Notes: a model not told the origin generated them from the sequence alone. A stretch of DNA of 49,330 bases from an uncultured Eggerthellaceae bacterium (GCA_934648845.1 CAKUFS010000014.1:1-49330); one strand, 5' to 3'; positions 8,484-17,508 are shown, counted from the stretch's first letter. A program made the numbers and translations.

Positions 8484-9938
8484 TTAGCAGCAGCTACCGT
8501 CGCAGCCGCAGCCTTGCGTTCCCGCGCCAGCGGCAACAACAGATGCGGGCGGCTCGGGCGCGAAGATGCTGCCGCAATCAACCCAGATGGTGGCAGCGGT
8601 AATGCCCTTCATGTCCTTCGAGATGGTAGGCAGCGGTCCCAGGCGACTGAACACGCCCATGAACTGGCCGTTATAGAGGTACAGGCCGTTCAGGTTGTTG
8701 TAGAGCTCGGGTATGGCTTCTGTTTTGCCCGCTTCCAAATCTGCAGTGCTCTCGGGCGGCAACGTGAGCGTTTTGAACGGCGTAATGTAGCTTTGCACGA
8801 TGAAGGGATGACCCGCTGCGCCGTTTGCGAACTGGTCAACGAGTTCTTCCCAGCGCTGCTGCGTTTGCGCGCAACCGGCATACACGTCTTGGGCGCCGTA
8901 TGCATCGGTGGGCTTGATGATCCATGCATCTTTGTTTGCACGCACTTCAGCCAAATCGATGTGCTCGCTGTCCAAAAATGTGGTCAACGGCACGGTGCGC
9001 TTCACGAACTCGTTTTCTTCTTCCGTCAAAAATGCTTGGGTGCGCGGGTCGTACAGGGCGCTGAAAATCTGCTTGTCGTGCACAACGTGTCCCGCGAAGC
9101 TGCCGATGAGCGTTACTTTGCCGGCGCGCACGGCATTGATGAGCTGCTGCGATTCGTCCCAATGCTCAATCACGTCGTTTGTCACGCAGCGGCGCCAAAT
9201 GGCGTCAATGCGGTTGCCTTTGCTGTCGGTAAGCGTTTCGCCGTCGAATTGCAGTTCGCGCACGTCAGCCACCACGCACGGGTATCCTTTTCGCGTAAAC
9301 TGGTCGGCGAACAGGTGAAACTCATCAACTACGCCGTTTTCCAGATAGTCGCAAATGGCGAAATGCGGGTGTGCAACGCAGTTTTCGGAGCGCTCATAGA
9401 TGTCAATGAACCGGTGGATCCAGTTGCCGAACAGCTCGCACGCTTCAATGTGGTGCCCATGCGCGATAAACTCCCTGAACGCAGGGGTGCGCGCCACGGA
9501 AAGCGTGATTTCACGGTTCTCGTTCATGCCAGATGAACCGTCGCCGTTGAATTCGCAGAAACGCACTTCGCCGGTTTCTTCGTTCAAGAACGTATCGACG
9601 CGTGCGAACGGCAGCAGATCATCGTAGCCGCGCGGCAGCAAGATGAGCTCAACCAGACGCGGGTCGAAATCGAATACGTCGCGATATGCGGGATCGTCCA
9701 AATAGCGCTGGATAACTTTGCACAGAATGCGATGAGCCGTTTCCGACGTTTCTTTCATGATGTCGTACGTTTCGCGGTTGAACAGGCGCGGCAGATAGCT
9801 GCATGCCACGTGCTGGTGGTGCACGATCGCCGTGCTGTTTTCCATATATTCCGCTGCGATTTTGCGACCTTCAATATCGCCGTTAAGATCGGCGATTATC
9901 TGAAGGTACTCATCGGTGAGCTGAGCATTCGTTGTCAT
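8484..9938 (-). CDS. ATP-grasp-like ligase with Cys-rich tail (glutathionylspermidine synthase-like)
   Basis: 484 residues from the ATG at 9938, chosen because AAAGGAG sits 6 nt upstream; the earlier ATG at 9956 lacks a site. Segments such as FCEFNGDGSSGMNENRE and DAWIIKPTDAYGAQDVYAG resemble the substrate and nucleotide loops of ATP-grasp carboxylate-amine ligases of the glutathionylspermidine-synthase or circularly permuted type. The assignment is to superfamily only. The protein ends in GCGCDGSCC, five cysteines in nine residues, suggesting a metal-binding or thiol tail. It is the first gene of the minus-strand cluster leading to gltX. Substrate and product are unknown. Confidence 0.68.
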   Translation of the reverse strand: MTTNAQLTDEYLQIIADLNGDIEGRKIAAEYMENSTAIVHHQHVACSYLPRLFNRETYDIMKETSETAHRILCKVIQRYLDDPAYRDVFDFDPRLVELILLPRGYDDLLPFARVDTFLNEETGEVRFCEFNGDGSSGMNENREITLSVARTPAFREFIAHGHHIEACELFGNWIHRFIDIYERSENCVAHPHFAICDYLENGVVDEFHLFADQFTRKGYPCVVADVRELQFDGETLTDSKGNRIDAIWRRCVTNDVIEHWDESQQLINAVRAGKVTLIGSFAGHVVHDKQIFSALYDPRTQAFLTEEENEFVKRTVPLTTFLDSEHIDLAEVRANKDAWIIKPTDAYGAQDVYAGCAQTQQRWEELVDQFANGAAGHPFIVQSYITPFKTLTLPPESTADLEAGKTEAIPELYNNLNGLYLYNGQFMGVFSRLGPLPTISKDMKGITAATIWVDCGSIFAPEPPASVVAAGAGTQGCGCDGSCC

Positions 9939-10035
9939 GAAAAGCTCCTTTGTCATTTGCTTTGGGCATGCATTGCTTCGATTTGTTGTTTCGGTTCATT
10001 TTAGGGTAAAAACAGACGCTTTGCGGAACAAACTG

Positions 10036-10065
10036 TTTACAGGTACTGAGCAAAAGGCGTAGGAT
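10036..10065 (+). promoter_or_regulatory. Candidate sigma-A promoter for the LicC-like gene
   Basis: TTTACA (10036-10041), an 18-bp spacer, then TAGGAT (10060-10065), 31 bp before the ATG at 10096. The match is moderate. Confidence 0.45.
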
Positions 10066-10095
10066 AAGCAAGTTTCGCGAACGGAAGGAATTGGC

Positions 10096-10887
10096 ATGGA
10101 ATCATTGAGCGAACAGCAGTTTCGCTTGCTCGAAGAAAAGTACGAAAACGGCACGGCGACCCCCGATGATTTGCAGGCGCTTGAGCCGTATCGTGCGAAA
10201 CGCGCAGTACTTTTGGCAAGTGGTTTTGGAAGCCGCATGCTGCCCATTACCATCAATACTCCAAAACCCCTGGTCAACGTAAATGGAAAACGTATCATCG
10301 AGACTATCCTTGATGCACTTTTGGCGATTGATGTCACAGAAATCTACATTGTGACGGGATATTTGAAGGAACAGTTCCGGTTGCTGCTCGACGATTATCC
10401 GACTGTTACGTTGCTGGAAAATCCAATTTACGATTCCACGAACAACATTTCCTCGGCGTGCGTCGCGCGCGATCTTTTCCAAAATGCGTATGTGTTCGAG
10501 AGCGATCTGTTTCTAAGCAATCCCGCGCTTCTCAAAAAGTACCGTTTTCAATCCTGCTATATGGGCGTGCCGGTTGAAGAGACGCCCGACTGGTGCCTTG
10601 ATGTGGAAAACGGTCGCGTTGTGGACTTGCATAAAGGCGGCAAAAACACGAACCACATGTACGGTATTAGTTACTGGACTGCCGAAGATGGCGCGAAGCT
10701 CGCCGTTGACCTGCCTGAATGCTTTGAGGAAAACGATGAGAACAAGCAGCGTTTCTGGGATGACGTGCCGTGCGTTCTGCGCAATGCCCGCTATGATATT
10801 GCGGTCGAGGCGTGCACGTTTGATGACGTGGCGGAAATCGACTCGTTTGCCGAGCTGCAAGAGATTGATCCGCGTTACCGGGTGTAG
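10096..10887 (+). CDS. LicC-like nucleotidyltransferase (CTP:phosphocholine cytidylyltransferase family)
   Basis: 263 residues. The nucleotide-binding signature AVLLASGFGSRMLPIT with TPKPLVNVNGKRIIE starts near residue 37. It is followed by IYIVTGYLKEQF, NPIYDSTNNISSAC and a metal-binding ESDLF, the pattern of LicC and related sugar-1-phosphate nucleotidyltransferases. LicC makes CDP-choline for decorating surface polymers; the exact nucleotide and substrate here are not proven. About 36 residues precede the catalytic fold (EKYENGTATPDDLQAL), longer than in LicC, possibly a small helical add-on. An AAGGAATTGGC ribosome-binding site precedes the ATG. No lic operon partners are adjacent. Confidence 0.75.
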   Translation: MESLSEQQFRLLEEKYENGTATPDDLQALEPYRAKRAVLLASGFGSRMLPITINTPKPLVNVNGKRIIETILDALLAIDVTEIYIVTGYLKEQFRLLLDDYPTVTLLENPIYDSTNNISSACVARDLFQNAYVFESDLFLSNPALLKKYRFQSCYMGVPVEETPDWCLDVENGRVVDLHKGGKNTNHMYGISYWTAEDGAKLAVDLPECFEENDENKQRFWDDVPCVLRNARYDIAVEACTFDDVAEIDSFAELQEIDPRYRV

Positions 10888-11243
10888 CGCTCCGAAGTAA
10901 GGCGCGGCGGCGAAACTAAAGTTACGGGCGCGGGTACAACGAGCTTGCGCCGCCCGCGCACAGCACCAGCGCATCGTAGCGAACGCGCACGAATTGTTGA
11001 CAAAAGGTGGGGTAATTTGTCAACAAATTGCTGGCGGCGAGGGGGGCGGCGAAGCTGGGGCGTGGATACGGGGTTGGTCTCCGATGCCGAAGCCTTCTGC
11101 GTGGAGCCGGGGCGCGCTGCGAGCGACGGAGTGAGCCGCTTGCGCTTCGCCACCTTCGCCTGAATTTTGTACCCAATGTGTACTATGTCACTAAATTGTC
11201 ATTAAAATAGGACAGCATGGTGGTATCATGCTGAAACTATAGA
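10888..11243. other. GC-rich gene-free stretch with one hairpin repeat
   Basis: No credible gene is seen. About 10905-11160 is visibly richer in GC than the genes on either side and contains hairpin-repeat copy 4. An AGCATG/CATGCT inverted repeat (11213-11231) lies closer to metK. The metK promoter is probably here, but no good -35/-10 pair stands out. Confidence 0.5.
10994..11026 (-). repeat. GTTGACAAA hairpin repeat, copy 4
   Basis: The 29-bp core (10996-11024) with spacer AGGTGGGGTAA on the plus strand, in an intergenic region about 350 bp upstream of metK. Confidence 0.95.
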
Positions 11244-11263
11244 GTTGCGTTCGAAAACGCAAC
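11244..11263 (+). other. Leader hairpin upstream of the metK riboswitch
   Basis: GTTGCGTT (11244-11251) and AACGCAAC (11256-11263) form an 8-bp stem with loop CGAA, immediately before the riboswitch-like core. It may stack on the first riboswitch helix. Confidence 0.6.
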
Positions 11264-11362
11264 ATCCGTTATCCAGAGTCGGGGGAGAGAGTTGGCTCAG
11301 CGATCCCGACACCAACCAGGCGCGTCTGACGTGCTATGGTGGTCCGGCCAACACCGATGAAG
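11262..11362 (+). promoter_or_regulatory. SAM-I-clan-like riboswitch upstream of metK
   Basis: The core TTATCCAGAGTCGGGGGAGA, then GTTGGCTCAGCGATCCCGAC and ACCAACC, aligns with the SAM-I motif (AGAG..GGAGGGAcuGGCCC..UGAaaCC..GCAACC). The GGG/CCC pair of the consensus is replaced by GAG/CTC (11287-11289 with 11296-11298), keeping the pairing. GTCGGG (11278-11283) pairs with CCCGAC (11305-11310). The closing helix CATC/GATG ends next to the metK ribosome-binding site AAGGAGG, so translational control is likely. SAM-I/IV variants are known in actinobacteria. Feedback by SAM on SAM synthetase fits the location. Boundaries are approximate. Confidence 0.68.
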
Positions 11363-11373
11363 GAGGTATTCTC

Positions 11374-12633
11374 ATGTCTGAAGAACACTCATCTTATCTT
11401 TTCACGTCGGAGTCGGTGACTGAAGGTCATCCTGACAAGATTTGCGATCAGGTTTCTGATGCTATCTTGGATGCCATTTTGGCAAAGGAAATCGAGCTTC
11501 AGAAGGCTGGCTATGTTTCGCCTACGGGCGTTCCGGCCGACGTGGACAACGTGCGTTGCGCCTGCGAGACCATGACTTCCACGGGTCTTGTGGTGGTGAC
11601 GGGCGAAATTCGCACGGAAGCATACGTTGACGTGCAGCAAATCGTGCGCGATACCATCCGCGAGATTGGCTACGACCGCGCGAAGTACGGCTTTGACTGC
11701 GATACGTGCGGCGTTATCAATGCCATCCACGAGCAATCTGCCGACATCGCCATGGGCGTCGATGAGTCCTATGAGGCTCAGCGCGGCGAAAGCGTGGACG
11801 ACATCGACAAAGTGGGCGCGGGCGACCAGGGTATGGTGTTCGGCTACGCCTGCAACGAAACGAGCACGCTTATGCCGATGCCCATTTACCTGGCGCATCG
11901 CTTGGCAGAACGCTTGACCAGCGTCCGCAAGGATGGCACGCTGCCGTATCTGCGTCCCGATGGAAAGACGCAGGTTTCCGTGCGCTACATTGACGGCAAG
12001 CCCACGCAGGTGGAGAAGGTGCTTGTTTCCACGCAGCACGCCGAAGAAGTTGAAGTCGGTCAAATCTATGACGATTTGGTAGCGCATGTGATTAAGCCCG
12101 TTTTCCAGGAAGAAGGCGTTAAGGTTGCCGATGACCTGGAGATTTACGTGAATCCCACAGGACGTTTCGTTGTGGGCGGGCCTATGGGCGACTCCGGTTT
12201 GACGGGCCGCAAGATCATTGTTGACACGTATGGCGGCATGGGTCGTCATGGCGGCGGCGCGTTTTCGGGCAAGGACTGCACGAAGGTTGACCGCTCGGCC
12301 GCATATGCCGCGCGCTGGGTTGCGAAAAACGTGGTTGCTGCTGGACTGGCGGATCGCTGCGAAGTGCAGATTGCTTACGCGATTGGCGTGGCACACCCGA
12401 TTTCCATTATGGTGGACACGTTCGGCACAAATCACGTGGATACTCCCGTGATCGAAAAAGCTGTGGCCGAAGTCTTCGACTTGCGCCCGGGCGCCATCAT
12501 CCGCGAGCTCGACTTGCGTCGTCCTATCTATCGCAAGACTGCCGCGTATGGCCACTTTGGTCGCGAACTTCCTGAGTTCACCTGGGAGAACACGAATCGC
12601 GTTGACGAGCTGCGCCAAGCGGCGGGGCTGTAG
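11374..12633 (+). CDS. metK: S-adenosylmethionine synthetase
   Basis: 419 residues from the ATG at 11374, which follows AAGGAGG by 7 nt; the upstream in-frame ATG at 11245 lies in the riboswitch-like leader. The enzyme makes SAM from methionine and ATP. Family signatures: SVTEGHPDKICDQVSDAILD at the N-terminus, GAGDQGMVFGYA in the middle and GGGAFSGKDCTKVDRSAAY toward the end. The length is slightly above the usual 385-400, with an insertion near residues 40-52 (SPTGVPADVDN). The priA frame starts 12 bases after the stop, so metK and priA are probably co-transcribed. Confidence 0.97.
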   Translation: MSEEHSSYLFTSESVTEGHPDKICDQVSDAILDAILAKEIELQKAGYVSPTGVPADVDNVRCACETMTSTGLVVVTGEIRTEAYVDVQQIVRDTIREIGYDRAKYGFDCDTCGVINAIHEQSADIAMGVDESYEAQRGESVDDIDKVGAGDQGMVFGYACNETSTLMPMPIYLAHRLAERLTSVRKDGTLPYLRPDGKTQVSVRYIDGKPTQVEKVLVSTQHAEEVEVGQIYDDLVAHVIKPVFQEEGVKVADDLEIYVNPTGRFVVGGPMGDSGLTGRKIIVDTYGGMGRHGGGAFSGKDCTKVDRSAAYAARWVAKNVVAAGLADRCEVQIAYAIGVAHPISIMVDTFGTNHVDTPVIEKAVAEVFDLRPGAIIRELDLRRPIYRKTAAYGHFGRELPEFTWENTNRVDELRQAAGL

Positions 12634-12645
12634 GATTTCGCTGCT

Positions 12646-14946
12646 TTGCTTGCATCTGTTGTTCTTGACATACCAACGCAATCGCTGGATGCGGCGTTTA
12701 CCTATGCCGTTCCCCCCGCGATAGAACAGCTTGATTTAGTGGGGCGTGCCGTGGTGGTTCCTTTTGGGCCACGGCGCGCCCTTGGCTTTGTGCTGGATAC
12801 GTTCGATGATTCCGATGAGCGCGCCCAAGAACTTGAGCGCGCGAAAACCAAAGAGATATACGAAGTGGCTTCCGAGCCGTTCTTCGATAAAGACGGTGCA
12901 GCGTGTGCCCAGTTCATGGCGCATTATTACATTGCGCCGCTTTCGTCGTGCGTTCGTTTGTTTACGCCTCCTGGTGGCGTGCCCCGCGTAATTCACCGCG
13001 GTGGCGCATGGGTTCTTGAGCAGCCTGCCGTGGGCGAAGTCGATGATCGATGGGCCACGCTTGGGCCGCATGCGGAAGGCTTCGTGCCGCGCAAAGGCTC
13101 ATATAAGCAAGAGGCCGTGCTTGCGGCGGTGCGTCGCGGCGATGTGCGCGTAAGCGAGCTCACGGCTGAATACGGTTCGGTCTCGTCATGCCTAACCGCG
13201 CTGGAGAAAAAAGGCGTTGTGGTAGTGGAGCACCGGCGCCGTTTTCGCGGGCTTGCGGATCAGGATTCGTCGATTTTTCGCGTTGATGTGGAGAAACCGA
13301 CTCTCAATGACCAGCAGCAACGCGCGCTTGACGCGACATTTTCTGCCTATGAACGCAAGCAAGGCGAAGTTGTTTTAGTGGATGGCGTTACTGGCTCGGG
13401 CAAGACGGAAGTGTATCTGCGCGTTATCGAACGCGTTTTGGAGCAGGGGCAAAACGCCATTGTTCTAGTGCCAGAGATTTCGCTTACACCCCAAACGGTC
13501 GCGCGTTTTCGCGGACGTTTCGGCGACCAAGTTGCCGTTATGCACTCGCGCATGAGCCAAGGCGAGCGCTTTGACCAGTGGGATTTTATCCGCTCGGGCC
13601 AGGCGCGCGTTGTGGTAGGTGCTCGCAGCGCGCTGTTCACGCCGCTGCCTAACGTGGGCGCCATCATCATCGACGAGGAACACGAAGGCTCCTACAAGCA
13701 AGACAGCCAGCCGCGTTACCACGCGCGCACCGTTGCGTGCTGGCAAGCGGCGCGTAAAGGGGCCGTTGTGGTGCTGGGTTCGGCCACGCCTTCTTTGGAG
13801 GCGCTTCACGAATGCGAAGAAAACGCGTTGTGGCATAAAGTTGACCTGGGACAACGTGCAAACGGGCGTCCTATGCCGCGCATCGATGTCGTGGACATGG
13901 CAAGGGAATTTTCGGCGGGGCATCGCTCGATGTTCTCCCGCCCGCTTATCGGCGCGCTGCGCGAAACGCTTGAACGCGGTCAAAAAGCGGTTCTTATGCT
14001 CAATCAACGTGGCTTCGCGAAATTCCTGCTCTGCCGCGATTGCGGCTTTGTGCCCACCTGCGATTCGTGCTCAACATCGCTGACGTATCACGAAGAGGGC
14101 GGAAGCTGCATTTGCCACCATTGCGGGCACAGCGAACCCGCACCGGCAGTGTGTCCCCAATGTGGAAGCCCGTACCTGAAGAAATTTGGCGCGGGTACAC
14201 AGCGCGTCGAGTCGGAGCTTAAGGCACTTATTGCGGGTTTTGGGGAAGAGTTTGCCGATGTTGCCGTGGTTCGCATGGATGCCGATACCACGAAAACGAA
14301 AGGCGCACACCAAAAGCTGCTTGAGAGCTTTGTGCAGGCGCCGCGCGCGGTGCTGCTGGGCACGCAGATGATCGCGAAGGGTCTGGATTTCAATGATGTG
14401 ACGCTCGTGGGCGTTATCAATGCGGATACCACGTTGCATCTCCCTGATTTTCGCGCTTCGGAGCGTACGTTTGACCTGATAGAGCAAGTGGCGGGTCGTG
14501 CAGGGCGCGCGGAACTTCCTGGACGCGTAATCGTTCAGACCTACGATGCAACCACGCCCGCCATTCGCGCGGCGGCGCATTACAGCCGCGAGCTTTTGCT
14601 GGAAGACGAGCTGCCTAAGCGCGAGCTTTTAGGGTATCCGCCCTTTGTGCGCATGGCGAACATCCTGGTCTGGGGCCAAAACGAGGCGCGGGTAAGGGAA
14701 GAGGCGCAGCGCCTTTCCGATCAGATTCAAGCGGCTATCGGGCTGTTCGGCCAAGAGGACGTATCGGTTCTTCCTGCTACGCCGTGCGTGTTGGCAAAGC
14801 TGAAGAAGATGCATCGCTGGCATATCGTGGTGTCGTGCGCGCCCGATTTCGATCTGCCTGCGCTGCTTGAACCGTTCTTCCGTACCCGAAAACCAAGCGA
14901 ATGCGTTCGTGTTTCTATTGACATTGACCCCCAAAGTTTACTATAA
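12646..14946 (+). CDS. priA: Primosomal protein N' (replication restart helicase PriA)
   Basis: 766 residues. PriA is a 3'-5' superfamily 2 helicase that recognises stalled forks and reloads the replisome. Visible are the N-terminal DNA-binding domain (VLDIPTQSLDAAFTYAVP), Walker A GVTGSGKTEVYL, the Walker B-like box IIDEEHEGSYKQ, and zinc-binding cysteine pairs between about residues 463 and 505 (CRDCG, CDSC, CHHCG, CPQCG). The helicase C domain contains GTQMIAKGLDF and QVAGRAGRAELPG. The likely start is TTG at 12646, 12 bases after metK, without a strong ribosome-binding site; translational coupling is possible. The rpoD promoter overlaps its stop codon. Confidence 0.95.
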   Translation: MLASVVLDIPTQSLDAAFTYAVPPAIEQLDLVGRAVVVPFGPRRALGFVLDTFDDSDERAQELERAKTKEIYEVASEPFFDKDGAACAQFMAHYYIAPLSSCVRLFTPPGGVPRVIHRGGAWVLEQPAVGEVDDRWATLGPHAEGFVPRKGSYKQEAVLAAVRRGDVRVSELTAEYGSVSSCLTALEKKGVVVVEHRRRFRGLADQDSSIFRVDVEKPTLNDQQQRALDATFSAYERKQGEVVLVDGVTGSGKTEVYLRVIERVLEQGQNAIVLVPEISLTPQTVARFRGRFGDQVAVMHSRMSQGERFDQWDFIRSGQARVVVGARSALFTPLPNVGAIIIDEEHEGSYKQDSQPRYHARTVACWQAARKGAVVVLGSATPSLEALHECEENALWHKVDLGQRANGRPMPRIDVVDMAREFSAGHRSMFSRPLIGALRETLERGQKAVLMLNQRGFAKFLLCRDCGFVPTCDSCSTSLTYHEEGGSCICHHCGHSEPAPAVCPQCGSPYLKKFGAGTQRVESELKALIAGFGEEFADVAVVRMDADTTKTKGAHQKLLESFVQAPRAVLLGTQMIAKGLDFNDVTLVGVINADTTLHLPDFRASERTFDLIEQVAGRAGRAELPGRVIVQTYDATTPAIRAAAHYSRELLLEDELPKRELLGYPPFVRMANILVWGQNEARVREEAQRLSDQIQAAIGLFGQEDVSVLPATPCVLAKLKKMHRWHIVVSCAPDFDLPALLEPFFRTRKPSECVRVSIDIDPQSLL

Positions 14947-14947
14947 T
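14918..14947 (+). promoter_or_regulatory. Consensus promoter of rpoD
   Basis: TTGACA (14918-14923), an 18-bp spacer and TATAAT (14942-14947): both hexamers match the sigma-70 consensus perfectly. The -10 element overlaps the priA stop codon (14944-14946). Transcription should start about 65 bp before the rpoD start. Confidence 0.88.
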
Positions 14948-15020
14948 GCATAGTTCGTATAACTGTGCCTTGATACAGGCTTGAATGCGTGTGCCATTTT
15001 CACGGCGAAAGGAAGCTAAC

Positions 15021-16286
15021 GTGCCACGAGTCTCTAAGAAATCAGAAAACCACAACAAGGAAATCGAAGCAGAGCAGGCAGTACAACAGAATGCAGATGC
15101 TCTGACCGACGACGACGATGCGGTAGCTGAATCGGCTGCCGATTTTATGCCGGTTGACGACGATATCCTTGCCGTGGAATCGGAGTCTGAGAAAAACGAT
15201 GGCCCCCAGCCCGGCGAGGAAACCGACGACGAGCTGCTTGAAGGCATTCCCGAGGAAGAGCTGAAAGCCGTTTCCGACGTTGCGCTTCCTAAGGTGAGCA
15301 ATCGCACGCGTCATGTGGCGAAAGCGCGCAACCATCGCAGTGGCGATGGTGGCGTGACCATGCTCACGGGCGACCCTGTCCGCATGTATTTGAAGGAAAT
15401 CGGCCGCGTTCAGCTGCTTACCGGTCCGCAGGAAATCGACCTTGCTATGAAGATCGAGGCAGGTGTGGAAGCCGCTGCGCAACTCGATGCCGCTGAAGAG
15501 CAGGGCACTGAGCTTGATCGTCGCGAGAAGCGCCGCCTGTCCCGTATCGAAGCGGTGGGTATTGACGCAAAACAGCAGCTCATCGAGGCAAACTTGCGTC
15601 TTGTTGTTTCTATTGCAAAGCGTTATGTAGGCCGTGGTATGCTGTTCTTGGATCTTATTCAGGAAGGCAACTTGGGCTTGATTCGCGCTGTTGAGAAGTT
15701 CGATTACAAGAAGGGCTTCAAGTTCTCCACGTATGCTACGTGGTGGATTCGCCAGGCCATCACGCGCGCCATTGCCGATCAGGCACGCACGATCCGCATT
15801 CCCGTTCACATGGTTGAGACCATCAACAAGCTTGTTCGCGTGCAGCGCCAGCTTTTGCAGGAGCTGGGCCATGAGCCTTCCGCGGAAGAAATTGCCGAGC
15901 GTATGGACATGACGCCCGAGCGCGTTTTGGAGATTCAGAAAATCTCGCAAGAGCCCGTTTCGCTGGAAACGCCTATTGGCGAAGAGGAAGACAGCCAATT
16001 GGGCGACTTCATTGAAGACGATGCCGCCGTTGCTCCGCCTGATGCTGCAAGCTACGTGCTGATGCGCGAAAAGCTCAACAAAGTGCTTGATGAGCTGGCC
16101 GATCGTGAGCGCAAGGTCATCAGCTTGCGTTTCGGTTTGGAAGACGGTCACCCGCATACGCTGGAGGAAGTAGGACGCGAGTTCGGTGTTACGCGTGAGC
16201 GTATTCGCCAGATTGAAAGCAAGACGCTTGCGAAGCTTCGCCATCCGTCTCGTTCGAGTTCGCTTAAGGGCTTTTTGGAGGAATAA
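15021..16286 (+). CDS. rpoD: Primary RNA polymerase sigma factor
   Basis: 421 residues from GTG at 15021, preceded by AAAGGAAG. This sigma factor directs housekeeping transcription. It has an acidic low-complexity N-terminus (residues about 20-85) in place of a conserved region 1.1. Region 1.2 follows (DPVRMYLKEIGRVQLL), then region 2 (LRLVVSIAKRYVGRGM, FDYKKGFKFSTYATWWIRQA), region 3 and region 4 (TLEEVGREFGVTRERIRQIE). The large non-conserved insert of E. coli sigma-70 is missing, as in other Gram-positives. Its own promoter matches consensus. The next gene begins after 3 bases. Confidence 0.97.
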   Translation: MPRVSKKSENHNKEIEAEQAVQQNADALTDDDDAVAESAADFMPVDDDILAVESESEKNDGPQPGEETDDELLEGIPEEELKAVSDVALPKVSNRTRHVAKARNHRSGDGGVTMLTGDPVRMYLKEIGRVQLLTGPQEIDLAMKIEAGVEAAAQLDAAEEQGTELDRREKRRLSRIEAVGIDAKQQLIEANLRLVVSIAKRYVGRGMLFLDLIQEGNLGLIRAVEKFDYKKGFKFSTYATWWIRQAITRAIADQARTIRIPVHMVETINKLVRVQRQLLQELGHEPSAEEIAERMDMTPERVLEIQKISQEPVSLETPIGEEEDSQLGDFIEDDAAVAPPDAASYVLMREKLNKVLDELADRERKVISLRFGLEDGHPHTLEEVGREFGVTRERIRQIESKTLAKLRHPSRSSSLKGFLEE

Positions 16287-16289
16287 TCG

Positions 16290-17381
16290 GTGGAAGAAAG
16301 CATTGCGCTTGATACCCCGCAGTTTACGATTGGCGTCCCTTCCTTGGATGGGGGCGCCAATCTCTTTATTGCGGTGCATGAGAAGAATAGCGATCAATTT
16401 GCCGCGCGTTTGCGCAAGATGTTCAAGCTGCGCCGGAAATGGGCGAAAAAGGCGGGCGTGAACTGTTATCGCGTTTACGATGCCGATTTGCCCGATTACG
16501 CCGCTGCAATCGATATCTACGAATGCACGGATGCGCTTGATGATTCCACGCGTGATTTTGCAGAGCCAGGCGAGCGATTCCTCTACATTGCGGAATATCA
16601 GGCGCCGGTTTCGATTGATCCGCAGCGTGCGGCGCGCCGGCTTGCCGATATTCTGGCTATTGCTCCTGCGGTATGCGATGTGCTGCCCGAAGATGTTTTC
16701 TGCAAGCAGCGTAAGCGCGAGAAGGGTGGCGCGCAGTACTCTGAGAACTACGATTCGTTCACGTTTTGCACGCGTGAAGCCGGTATGCGCCTTGAAATTG
16801 ATTTAGGCGCTTACCTTGATACGGGTCTGTTTCTGGATCATCGCGATACACGCTTCATGGTGCGCGAAATGTGTGCGGGTAAACGGTTCTTGAACTTATT
16901 CGCGTATACGGGCTCGTGTACGGTGCAGGCAGCTGCGGGCGGCGCGGCCTCTACAACAACGGTAGACCTTTCTCAGACGTATTTAGACTGGGCGCGCCGG
17001 AATATGGCGCTGAATGGTTTTACGGGCCCACAGCACGTTTTTGAGCGCTCCGATACGCTTTCGTGGCTACGCAACGCGCTGCAAAAGAAGCTTGTTTTCG
17101 ATGTGGCGTTTGTTGATCCGCCAACGTTTTCTAACTCCAAAGCCATGAAGGGAACGTGGGACGTGCAGCGCGACCACGTGGAGCTGCTGCATTTAGTGTC
17201 TGACGTGTTGGCGCCCGATGGCACGATTGTGTTCTCATGCAATTTACGCAACTTCAAAATTAATGAGCGCGCGCTTTCCGATTTAGGTTTGAGCGTAGAG
17301 GATATTTCGGCGAGCACGATTCCTGCCGATTTCGAACGCAATACGAAGATCCATAAATGCTACCTTATCCGGAAAGTGTAA
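16290..17381 (+). CDS. Class I SAM-dependent methyltransferase, RlmK-like (23S rRNA m7G)
   Basis: 363 residues. It resembles the C-terminal half of E. coli RlmKL, which methylates G2069 of 23S rRNA to m7G. Shared motifs are NCYRVYDADLPDYAAAID, FLDHRDTRFMVREM, the SAM-binding FLNLFAYTGSCTVQAA, VDLSQTYLDWARRNM, and the catalytic box FVDPPTFSNSKAMKGTWD. There is no RlmL THUMP half, so this is a stand-alone RlmK-type enzyme. GTG start at 16290 with GGAGGA 9 nt upstream, three bases after rpoD, so an operon with rpoD is likely. A related RlmI-type target (m5C) is the main alternative. Confidence 0.85.
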   Translation: MEESIALDTPQFTIGVPSLDGGANLFIAVHEKNSDQFAARLRKMFKLRRKWAKKAGVNCYRVYDADLPDYAAAIDIYECTDALDDSTRDFAEPGERFLYIAEYQAPVSIDPQRAARRLADILAIAPAVCDVLPEDVFCKQRKREKGGAQYSENYDSFTFCTREAGMRLEIDLGAYLDTGLFLDHRDTRFMVREMCAGKRFLNLFAYTGSCTVQAAAGGAASTTTVDLSQTYLDWARRNMALNGFTGPQHVFERSDTLSWLRNALQKKLVFDVAFVDPPTFSNSKAMKGTWDVQRDHVELLHLVSDVLAPDGTIVFSCNLRNFKINERALSDLGLSVEDISASTIPADFERNTKIHKCYLIRKV

Positions 17382-17508
17382 CTTGCAGCGCGGGGAAGGC
17401 GCTCGCAGCTGTTGTTCTCCTGCACGTTGGAATCGGTGATTCTCGCAGCGTGGGGAAGGCGCATTTAAGGGGTCGTTCGATTAGTTCGAAAAAAGTTGAA
17501 ATTACCCC

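Noticed and set aside
4739..11024. CRISPR array formed by the 29-bp repeats
   Set aside because: Copies are 1-3 kb apart, occur in both orientations and have no regular spacers or cas genes nearby.
17384..17465. Pair of similar GCAGCG(C/T)GGGGAAGGCGC blocks after the RlmK-like gene
   Set aside because: Only two copies about 60 bp apart, no structure or known motif; not enough to claim an element.
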